NCBI GenBank assembly: GCA_009823395.1
Contig: CM020511.1
Span: forward strand, 7,612,501-7,676,500
Direction: 5' to 3'
Origin: Thamnaconus septentrionalis
Taxonomy: Eukaryota; Chordata; Actinopteri; Tetraodontiformes; Monacanthidae
DNA: 64,000 nt
Shown: piece after piece, positions 48,418 through 60,400 of the stretch
Numbering within the stretch: position 1 is the stretch's first letter
How the letters are laid out: the number at the start of each line of letters is the position of its first letter
Translations under genes and position numbers: made by a program
The notes under the pieces: generated by a model
Seen by the model: only the letters and a program-made list of their open reading frames with translations
Database searches by the model: none
Told to the model about the DNA's origin: nothing

Positions 48418-51400
48418 GGGGGGTTGGATGGGTGGCTCCGTGGAACAGGCCCCCATAAGAAGGTTCCTATTTATATGCAGTGCCTGTCTGGACATCTGTC
48501 TAGGGAAAGATGAGAGAATAGCTTTGCACTGGAATTGTGCAACAGGACGTGGGGGACACTGTGTGTTTGGCTGGAGGGTCATCCGCTAGTAATAGCACGC
48601 GCGGTGTTATAATACAATAAAATAATAATAATAATAATAAAAGAAATTGTATCTTTTAAATGTTCTCGATTTCAATGCTCTAAATCTGCAAACAGGCACA
48701 ATGCAGACAGTTGATTGCAATCAGTCCACCGGGTGTCTTTTCTTCTTAACACCTGAACACAACACAGACAGACAAGTCTCACACCCTTGACACACTGGCT
48801 GTGTTTGTATGCTGCGCACACCGATGCCTGCCATGTGCGAAACACGGAATCATGCTCAGTCTGGGTTGCAACTTTCTTCATATATGTATTTTTTTCAATC
48901 TTGCAAACAGCAGAATGTCACCTTGTCTTTGGGGTTTTTTTTGTCTGTGAACTGCTTTTGCTCCTTTACAATATTAATCAAGTTTCTAAATTATTAAATG
49001 CGCTTAGGAATTTATGTATGCTGTGTTTACAGTATCACAGTCTTATGAATGAGTGAGTGTATTTTTAGGTTTGTCAGAAGGACATGGACTACAATTGGGA
49101 ACTGGTTGCACACTGAGGGACGCATGTTGTGCCACATGTTCTCTGTCACCCATTGTGCTGATCTACCAGGGTTGTTTTCTCAACATATATATATTTATTG
49201 ATTGTACATTCGATAACCAGAGTAATTTCATCACTATATACCTGTACCAGGGTTAATGAAAAATTTTTTTTTTTTCTCAATGTGTTTTCATGTGTCAGAT
49301 TAGCGTGTGAGTGGTGAGACGCTCCTCTCTCTTGATGCAATGTTTGGCTGCAGTGTCATGAAAGCTCTGGGTAACACCTGAAGGGTATTTAACCAGCCTG
49401 CCCTGCCCCTTTTCTTTTCTACAGATGGTTCTCATGCCACAATCGACCACATTGAGGTACAAATATCAAATGTCCCAACTTCCTCCCTCTCTAACCTGAG
49501 TAGTAAAACCTGTTTTGATTTCAGCAAGTCTCTTCCAGTTTCCAACCCTTCCCCAGTTAGCGCTCCTGTTTTTCATTTGTTCATTTATGTCACCTGATTG
49601 ACAACTTAAAGCACTCCTTCCCTGCTTCTGAACTGTGTTTCTCTGAGTGGAATGCCGTTTCTGATACCCTCTCCCCCAAACCCCCCCCCCCCGTGCTTCG
49701 TTCTTTACCGCAGTTGTATATTATCCCACTATCAAACTTCCAGCTTCTTTTTTCTACTGTTTTTCTACCGATAACCGTTTTGTTTACCTCAAACTTCTTT
49801 CCTGCTTTATGCCCTCCCCCCTTCAAATCCCTGGTGCAAGCTATCCATTGGGGTTCTCCACTGTGTCCCACGCCTGCAGCTAAAAAAAAAAAAAAACGCT
49901 CCAATGGTTCCCCCCCCCCCGAACCAAACAGCAGTGTAACAGGATTTCACACTTTTCTGATTCAGTGAAGTGTCTCTTTTCCTTCTCACTGACTCAAACT
50001 ATTCAGTCTGCCCCACCTGTAGATGCAAAACAGCACCTGGAGTTCCCGCATTCATCGCCTGCCTTGTGTCTCCTCCCTGTCTTCCTCGCAGTTTCTCAGT
50101 CCAGGGCTGCACCCCTCTCTCCTCCGCCCTACGTCGTCATCCTCATCTCTTGCTCGGGGCTCGTCTCTTTTGTCCTGCTGCTCCTGACCTGCCTGTGCTG
50201 TAAGAGAGGAGGAGTGGGATTCAATGTAAGTCTTAAACATGTAAGAGATTCGTTCACCTCTCCCCTTTTTCTCCTCACACCCGTTTGGTTACGCCACCCT
50301 GTTTTCTTTCCGTTTTTTTTTTGAAAGTAGTCAACAGCTCCAGTTTATTGAAGTGGAAATAGTCAATAATTATCCCGCCGTCTAATCTCAAGCCATCAGT
50401 GACCCAGTGCATTGACAAGAAGATGAGGTTGTCATCAGTTTAGAATCCTTGTTTTCTTGGCTTGTTGCTTGAATTAAGGTATATAGTATTTTTAACCCTC
50501 ATGTTTTTTTTGTTGTTGATCATCCAGGAATTTGACAATGCAGATGGGGAGGAGTGCTCGGGAGGTTCCAGCCCCATCCAGGAGGACAGCCTGTCATCAT
50601 GTCCTTCCCTCCCGGAGGTCTACACCCTGCCGGTCAGAGACAGGCCCAACAGTTCTGCCCTGCAGGACGGAGCAGGTAACAACCTCAGAGCAGCTCTTCT
50701 GTTCCAGTACAGAACCTCCCTCCGCTTAGCAGCGGAGCCTGAGTGCTTCCCTCCGGGTCGTCGTCCTCAGGGTCTGTTGCCTGAGTCGCTGATGTGGATC
50801 CAGCAAAGGACTCAAACTGAGTGTTCAACCACATATTGGATTTCACCGGAGTGGAAACTATGATGGGAGAAAATTGTGCATCTGCGCTGGGAGCAGGACA
50901 AATTGGCTTTTGCTCACTGCGCTTATTGTTATTTCATTTGGATGTTTGAGCTTCACTGTGCGCGTAATGATGGTGTGCGTGAGTGTGTGCATGCCCACTG
51001 TGCTAGTGCCTGTGTGTTCTTGTGTTACTAACATTAAAAAGTCAGCATAACTGTCTTAGTGCCACATATAATCACACAAGATTGCCACCTTCTTTTTTCT
51101 GATCAACTCAAATAATTCCCAAAAGAAGTGATCAGGTTTCTATTCTAGTCATTAATGAGTTGCAGGTATCAAACTCATAAATGTATCTATCTGATGCTAC
51201 TAAATCTTAAAGGCTGTGCCTTTTTAATCAGAATGTCACTGATGTAAGGAAATTATAGCTCAGAATTTATTGCATTATATTATTATATCCCCATATCTGA
51301 ACCTTATTGCGTTTGAGGTTACAGTCGTCTCTTACAGATCATGAATTCAAAGGTGTCATTTTCTCCGGTGACAGAGAGTCATAAAAGATCCAATGCTGTC

Positions 51401-54400
51401 ACTGTGTGTGATTGTGAGCCTTCTTCTTTTCACAGACTCCAAAAGTCAGTGCTTCAAACGACACACTTTGAACTACCTTCAAGAGATTGGGAATGGCTGG
51501 TTCGGGAAGGTAACATGCATCTCTCTCTTCCCTTCAGACATAGCTGTTTTTCTGTGTACGTCCTTAATGTCAAGGGTGGACAATCTGTCATTGGTGGACA
51601 GGGGTTCATGTTCATGCTTGTCGATGTTTCTCAGGTGATCCTGGCTGAGGTTCTGTGTGACTGCAGCTCATCTCAGGCAGTGGTGAAGGAGCTTCGTGTC
51701 AGCGCCAGCCCTCTGGAGCAGAGAAAGTTCTTGGCTGAGTCTGAGCCATACAGGTTGGATACAAATTACATATAGCCCATCTAAAAAAAAACAAAAACAT
51801 AAATAATCTATATTGTAAATATAAAAACTATAATGAATCTATTTTACTGTCTCCTCTTTCTTTCTGCCGGCAGAAGTCTCAAACATCCCAACATCCTTCA
51901 GTGTCTGGGCCAGTGCAGTGAGAGCATCCCCTTCCTCCTAGTGATGGAGTTCTGCCAACTGGTGAGTAAAATCACACCACTTCTTATTGGGTTAGGATTA
52001 TTTTATGGGAAAGTTGCCTCTAATCATTGACATACCTACTGGCTTGGCACATTCCAAGTATTTTTATTTGTTTTCTGTTGCTTATTGAACTTGTGTTTTT
52101 GTGTGGAGGTAACAAAATAATCCAAGGTCTTTGAAATCCATCTTGAATCTCTATAATTGGTTTGTTCTGCACTCTAATCACTGGCTGGTTAAAAAAACAC
52201 TCCATGAATAGGCAAGAAAGGACATAAGCTGATCAATTACTGCAACAAAGCTTGAGAAGACAAACAATAGGGCCTTTTCTCGTTAGTGATCACTTGATGA
52301 AGTCTCTAATTGTCCTCTCCTCGTGTATATTTTTCATCCTCTTCATCCCAGGCTCATTTTGTTTCCTTAACCTTCCTGAAGTACTAATGACCAATACAAA
52401 GGTTGAGAGTTTCACCAATTCCCCAGCTACCTTTTAACTACCTAAAGATAGGAATCATTCAATGCAGATGCCACAAACACCTTCCTGGTCTGTTTGTTGG
52501 TTGTTTGTGAAGAGGCACCAACACTGCTTTCAAAATTGTAATTGTCATTGTAATTCACTGCCTGCGTTATTGTGGTCATCGTCCAACAGGGCGACCTGAA
52601 GAGGTATCTGAGGGCCCAGCGGAAGTCAGATGGCATGACCCCTGACCTGCCAACTCGGGACCTTTTGACTCTGCAGCGAATGGCTTTTGAGATCACGTCT
52701 GGCCTGCTTCATCTTCATGAAAACAACTACATCCACAGGTCAGTCACCCCGTGACCTAAAAGCTCAACAAAGCTCTAGTCCTCAGCAGGAAAGATTGTAT
52801 CTATCAGTTCTGGGTGTTTATTAAAGGTGTGTTCTAATCTCTGCAGTGATTTGGCTCTAAGAAACTGCCTGCTGACCTCAGATCTCACTGTCAGAATCGG
52901 CGACTACGGCCTTTCACACAACCATTACAAGGTACGTGGGTCTGTATTTTTTCCACTATAAACACTTCCTTATTAGCATGGGAGCAACTGTCCAACACTG
53001 TTCCCAGTGACCACGTCTCTCCTTAGCTTCACCAAAACTTCTTCTTTATAAAAAGGCTTCATGTAAATGATGGAGATAAAGACAAATAATAAAAACTATG
53101 TTACTTCAAAGGAGGACTATTACCTGACTCCAGACAAGCTATGGATCCCACTGAGATGGATTGCACCTGAGCTGCTGGAGGAGTATAGGGGATCTCTCAT
53201 TGTCACTGACCAAACCAAGACCAGCAATGTGTGGTATGTCTTTAAGCCTTCAACTGTTTGAACAGATTAATGCAAAATCTTCATTGTCAACATGCTGGGC
53301 TGCTTATGGTGAAGTTGATATGGTTTGTTAGTTTCCAGGGGCGAAGCAAAAACCTGCTATAAGCTATATATTTAATTCTGTATACATACGAGGTAATCAT
53401 GTTCGTTTGATTAACAATGTTTGGAGTCAACGCTTCCTCCTTTTTTGCATGCATCTTTTGAAACCTTTATCAAACCAATACAGCCAGTGTTTTACACAAC
53501 CAGGACTCTTACTATTATGGGGTGGAAATGAAAGAACATCAACTAAAGTGCGATCCAACCCGGAGGCTTCAACGATACAGAATCCAATTTGATCTTTTGT
53601 TGAATGAAGCAAAAAAAGAGAACAATCTGTGCAAAGAAACAGCAATTTGCTGTCACAGAAAATAATGGCTTTAAAGAATACTGGTTAAAAAAAAAGGAAA
53701 AACCCAACACTAGAATGTCTTTTAATCTTGATTTCCGCTGATTACACCTTTTAGGTCAACTTGTCAGGTCATGACGCGGCATTCTTATTTTATTCTCTAT
53801 TTCCAGGTCTTTGGGAGTGGTTATCTGGGAGCTGTTTGAGTTTGGCTCTCAGCCCCACAGACACCTGAGTGACGACGAGGTGCTGACATTTGTCATCAGG
53901 GAGAGACAGATCACCCTGGCGCAGCCAAGACTTAAACTCTCCCATGCAGACTACTGGTCAGTGCATTGCACAGAAAAGACGATAGTGTCGATGGGCGTTT
54001 GCCCTTTCTCTGTCTTTCCAGTCACCTCTTCTGGTTTTCTCTGACCTACAGGTATGAGATCATGCAGTCATGCTGGCTTCCTCCATCTCAGCGTCCTTCA
54101 GTAGCAGAGGTATTTCTCCTCCTTTCCTCCCTCCTGGCAGCGGAACGAGGGATGGCAAGAGGAAGCGTTGGCGAAGAAGATGAAGAGGACGAGGAGTATG
54201 AGGAGGGCAGAGGAAGGAGAGGGGAGAGTGAGGAGTCGTTTGAAAGACGCTGGGATTTACTCCGTCCATCCGCCTTTCAGACTGCAATTAATGAGCGGCA
54301 GAGGGAAAGAGACTACATCAGGGATGAAAGAAACAACTCGTACCCGCTTCTTGATCCCGTTGGGAACTGTACCACCCCGTCCTCATCAGAATTAGATGAT

Positions 54401-57400
54401 ATTCTGACAGTTACTGAAACTAGCAAAGGATTGAACTTTGAGTATTTTTGGGAGAAGGCTCATGCCAGGCGAGGTTACAAGCCTCTTCCTCCACCTCAGC
54501 CAATACCAACTGTCAACAGCAACCACAGACAGTCCTTGGACACCCCCACCGTGGTCCCTGTGATAAGTGCACGGAGCCCATCCCTGGCCAGCGAATACTA
54601 CATCAGGCTAGAGGAGCACACGCCTCAGGACAAGTCGCCAACACTCAAAGGGAAGGCTCATTCTTCCTATAGGTCCGATTCCAAATGTATGGGAGACATG
54701 GAGCTGGTGGAGATTCGCAGCGGCATGTTGGGAAAAGAACGTGTTCCTTACTGTTCTTCTGACACATGTGGAAAGGGTCTCCAGATCATCAAATCGAGCG
54801 AGATTCAACTCCAGGTGCCCAACACAGGCGTGGCCGAGTTCAGAGACTCATCGAGCAGAGTAACTGACTTCTCAGTCGTTGACTTAGGCGATGATGAGGA
54901 GGAGGACAGGAAAAAGAGCAGCGAGGCAGACAAGAAATCTTCATGTTGCCAAGCTCCAGTCCTTCCTCCCAAGCCTCGCTCCATGTCCATGTCGTCAGCC
55001 AATCACCTTCACTCACGTCCCCTCCCTGCCCCACCGCTTGCCTACAGAGGTCTGCCTCACTACAGTGTCACCGGGAAAATTGAAACTGACCCCCATCACA
55101 TGAGCAGCTGCCCGACTTCCACCTTTGAGCACCTGGGGCTCCACCGGACACGACAGGCCCTGCCGCCGTCCCCCTCCTTGTCTCCCTCCCTACCCCCGTC
55201 CAGCCATCCAATTTATCCCCAGCCTCCTCAAATGTGCCCTCCGCCACTACCTCCTCACTCCAAACCACAGAAAGGTGGTTCTATCTACAACACAGCAGAC
55301 GCATATTCAAAATACAGTAAGCTGCAGACACAGAAATCCAGCAGAGACCCTCTTTCCGGTGACTTGACTGACAGGGAAAATAGCACTAGGCACTCAGTGT
55401 CGTCGCACAATTCCAAGGAAACGTCTCACTCCCGTGTCAAAGACTTTGAGTCCCCCATTCGGCGGGAAAACCCTTTACGGCCGATTTATCGCAGTTTCCC
55501 CCGCCCTGAGCATACAAAACCCGAGCTGGACAGACAGTCTTCATCTAGTCCCACCTACTCTGATGAGGATGACTCTCCCTTCATGTCCCCTGAGAGAGTC
55601 GGTGGCGGTACAACTATCGCTCACTCCAGCCTCTCTGAAGATGCAGACCCGGCCTGTGCAGATCTCTTCTCTCGAGGAATGAAAAGGACTCAGTCACGCC
55701 TGGACACCATCCTCCCCACTATTTGGAAAGAGGATGCTGAACTACAGGCGGAACGTGTGGCTGCTGCCAAGAAGTCCCCCATGCATCTGTTTCTGACGGA
55801 GATCTCCAGCGTGACTGGGTCCAGTGAGGGCAAGTCAGAGACCCTTTGGGAAGTAGACAAGGAAGAGAAAAGAGATGGAGAAAGATGGGGAAACTTTGTA
55901 TTGCCCAACAAAGGAATGCGCCGCTCTCAGTCACTGATCACAGAGCTGGGTTCGTCCGGACAGTCATGGGGCCAAGAGAAAAGCAACACCAAAACAGAGC
56001 CGGTTGAGGATAATACAGTCACAAAAGAATCCTTCCAGGGAGAGCTTTTCCTCACAGAGATCGACACAGGAGAGATGGTTTCCAATCTGGAGAAAGGATC
56101 AGAAAATGATTCTGTTAAGTACCTCTACCCTCCAGGATCCAGATTGCGGCCCTACGTCTGCGCCCCAGGCCTTCCCTCTTACACTGAGGCTGAGGAAGCC
56201 TATTCGAAGGGTATACGGAGATCTAGATCTCTACTTGCTGAAATCAGCATCGGGAAGCAAGAGTCTGAATCTCAGCCGACTGAGAAGGAGCCTCAAAGAA
56301 CAGAGATGACGAGGGAGGAGTTCCTAAAGGAGATTCAATCAGCAGAGACCTTTCTGACAGAGATCATTTCAAGACAAAATGCTGCCACTAACAAAAAGGA
56401 AGCAGATCTGTCTCATACTCCTACTCCACTGTCTCCTGAATATGAGTCCATATGCATTGACCCAAACTCTGCCCAGACCATCACTTTTCAGTCAGGGGTA
56501 AAAGGCAGCGATGATAAGCAGACTGAGGCCATCTATGCCCAAGTGACAAAACGTGCAAAAAAGAGTGAAATAAAGATTTCTATGAAGCCTGAGATCCCGA
56601 TACTTCACATAGGATCAAATAAGCAACATTTTAAAGTGGAAGGGCCAGAGATAAATGCTGACCACTGCCAGTCTGGTCAGTTTGTGTTTTCAGAGATAAT
56701 GCCCAAAAATGGTCTTCTTCACAACCAGAGAGAAGTGGAGGATTGTTCAGATGGTCCTGCCTTACCTGCTAGAGGACCACAATTAGATATTTTGGAAGAC
56801 CTTCCTTTGGAGTCTTCTGAAAACACTAAGGAAACCAAAACTGTGCAACGGCCTGGGAACAAATTGCAAAGTACCAACATCACAGGCAATGGTGAGTTCA
56901 TCAAAGACCAGCAGACCCACAATACTGAGAAGGAAGGACAGACATGTGAAAAAGCAGATGATAGAGATCAGTATCCCAACATTGGAGATTTGGGTAGGAA
57001 TTGTCATCACACCACAGCAGATGATTTCCTTGACAAATTTAAAAATCTGCCTCCTCAAAATAATGATGAAATCTTGGCTGACACGAAAGGACAGAGTTTA
57101 CCACAACATGGTGAGAATCATGAAGAAACTAACTGTCACATGGCTCACAAGGTGCCCATTACTGCTGGCACGCCAAGCACTCCAGAGTGGGATCCATCAT
57201 CCGACGCCTCAATCGTCACTCCCACCGACTCCGTTCTGTCGCCTATGACTTCCAGCTCAGCTGACTGTCTCACACCCAGTGACTCATGGCAGAGTGGTGG
57301 CGGTGGGGTGGGAAATGGCGGGTGGCGAGCCCTTGGAAATGAAACGCCTCATCGAGACTCTGCCTATTTCTCTGACAGCGACTGGGAGGGGGACGGGATG

Positions 57401-60400
57401 AGCAGGAGGAGCAGCGATGGACTCATGTCCTCCAGGCCTAGCAGTGGTCGAGGAGGGGAGAGGGGGACGTTGACAGGGATAGAGGAGAAAACTGAGGAGG
57501 AGGGAGAGATGGGCGAAAAGAGCCCTTTAGGAAATATCGGACGTGTTTCAGTCAAAAAAAGTGACAGTGAGGGAAAAAAGGCAACTGACATGGGGCAGGA
57601 TACAAGTATCAGTATGCTGAATGAAATTCTACCAGAAAGTGACACCACTCTCTTTGGTGATGACAGGGTTCTACTAAACAAAGGACTGGTACCGACACAG
57701 AGAGATGACTCTGGCATTTTCCCAAGTGAGACCAAAAAAACCTCACTGCTCTGTGATGATCTGGAGACAAAAGACTGTGTCGACTTGATCGATAAGTTGC
57801 TCTTAAATTTAGATGAAGACCAACTAAAAGGGCTCCAGAGTCGTGGTGGCTACCAAATAGACAACCACCTCACAGATGGCATCATCTCCCAAATTTCAGA
57901 ATGCAAGTTACAAGACTCTGTAGAGAATGATTTGAATGTGCATTTCAAAATGAATGCTGACACAAACATTATTATCAAGTCAGAGGATTGTGGGCAGATC
58001 AACAACAGTGGCATCAGTTCTACACAGAAGGACAGTGAGCTCTCTGCACTTAATTCCCTCATATGTGAAAATCACACAAGACCATCTCCCCCTTTGTCAC
58101 AGAGTGTGAACAGTGTATCGAGATCATCCCAACTTAATACTCTTCAACTGAATGATGCCAAATTCTGCGATGAAGCATTGTCTTCAGCGAAGTCGAGTGA
58201 TGAAGCAATCAGCAGTCCGATTGGTCCATCTTGGACCCAGACTGGTCCAGAAGAGGCGGAGAGGAATGAAGGTAGATCCGATATTGATCACAATGAGCTG
58301 GGTCTGAGGAACTTGTGCTGCCCTGATGGTAGCGAGGACAATAAAGTGACGGCAAAGACAGAGACGCAGCTGGTGGCCTCAGAACTGAGAAATGCATTGA
58401 AGGAAAAATCACCCCTTAGAGGAGCTTCAAGTCCCGAAGACCCTTCAAACAACGCAGATACAGACGCCTGCGAGGGTTTGGATGTGAAAACTAAGGAACT
58501 ATGGATTGCTTTGGAGGAGGATGAAGGATCCAACGCAGTCAGGGGAGAATTTGACTGCCACCGTTTCGCAAAGGCAGCTGAGTTGCACCTGTGGCCAGAT
58601 GAAAATGACCAGTGGGCCTCTCCTGAGAGAAAGTGCAGAGACTCTGAGTTGAAATCCGAGTTTTTTCCTGGGTTCAGCAACAAGGCTTGGGAGTTTGGGG
58701 AGAGGCTCATCGTGGGGCAAGAGTTCTGGGAGAATGAAGAGAATGATGAACTGGCAGGAAGTGAACCTCATCCTGATGTCCTTGGAGGACGTGGGGAGGA
58801 AAGCTGGAATGATGAAACACAAGGACTCACCGGTAACCTTGCAATGACGCAAAAGTGGGACACAAAGCATGGTGATTGCCAAATTACAGTGCAAGAGGCC
58901 AATGTACAACAAGAGGAAAACAATGAGAACATTGAGGACACTGGCAGCATTCATTTAAAAAGAGAGGTCCCAGATTTTGAAGTAGAGAATAAAGAAACCC
59001 CAGAGTCAGAGGCATCGGAGCGAGGAGAAATTTTGCCTCAGTGGGAGACGGTTCACGGTCTGGCTGACTCCACAGAGACGCAGGAGAATCAAAATTTTAA
59101 TAGCTGGCCTCTGAACGACCTCAGCAAGGTCCAAATAGAGGAGCAGACTTCAGCTGAGGATGTTCACAAATGGACCAGCTCTGAGGTGGAAAACAACACA
59201 AGTGTTAGTTTAGAAAACACATGCATTTCGGTCTGCGTCAGTCAAGCCACTGTGAACATTTCAGAGCAGGAAAATGCTGAATCATGTCTGGATTCAGTGG
59301 CTGCTGTGCCGTGCATGAAAGAGAAGGAAAGCATTTTAAATAAGGAGGTGGAATGTAAAGAGGCGTCCCTCACGTCCAACCAGGTCTCTTGTTCTGCCAA
59401 ATTTGACAGGCAGGTGAAGGCACAGCAGGCATTTGAGCAGGTAGACAACTTCAGCTCGGTAGATTTTCCCAGCCCTCCACCAAGCGTAGACTTGGATGTG
59501 CAAGATGACAAACTGGAGAGTTTAGATGACTCTTTCCCGAGTCCGCCGCCCTCTGTTGTGGAGGAAGAGGAGTCGACTTGTCACATTGATCTAGAAGACT
59601 TCAGTGTCAGCGCTGAGAGAGAAGCCATTTTCCCAGATCTCAACACAGATGCCTCTGAGCCACTCGCTGTAACTCATAGTATCGGGATCTCAGCCAATCT
59701 GAACCTTCCCACTGTGCAAGTAACACCAGCCGACGACGGTCACCTCACTCCCTGCCATGAAGAGCATGATGGGGGAAGCGGTCTTCTTCAGAGCACATCA
59801 TCCGATACCACATCTTCCCCCCAAGTTCCTGTCAATAACCTGCCAGAGTTACTCATTTCTGAGTGGAAAGATTTGGATGAAGAGTGCCTGGAGGACTTTG
59901 AAAAACTGGAACAGTTGTGCTGCATATCTGGGGATGAGGAGGAGTCTCTGGGTGACCTTTTCCTGGGGAACCTGGAACTTTTGGAGTCTCTAAAGAAAAC
60001 ACCTGATCAAAAAGGTGTTGATGAAGGCGATGGTGATTTGGGTGAAATGGACAAACCCTCTGACCCTGATAGCAGTAGGATGGATTTAAAGGAGGATAGC
60101 ATCACTGGAAACTCTGATGAAATGGCAGAGTTTGCATCGTATGTGATCCTGGAAGATCAGGACCAAGTGCCACATCAAGAGGAGAACAATGATGGACAAA
60201 GATCTCCAGTCCAAACGGTTGATGTCAAAGACCACGGATCTCTTTCCAAGATGACCACAAAGAATGGCCTTATGATGCAGGTGAATGTGCTTTTCTCATT
60301 AACATAAAGTGCCTTTTTTTATTATTGATCAAGTATTTTTTTTTAAAAATTAGTTTCCCTATAAATTATTTTATTTTGTCACTGCAGGTGTGTGAGGAGA

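Noticed and set aside
54060..59993. Many short frames inside the large lmtk3 exon on both strands
   Set aside because: Shadows of the 6.2-kb open exon.
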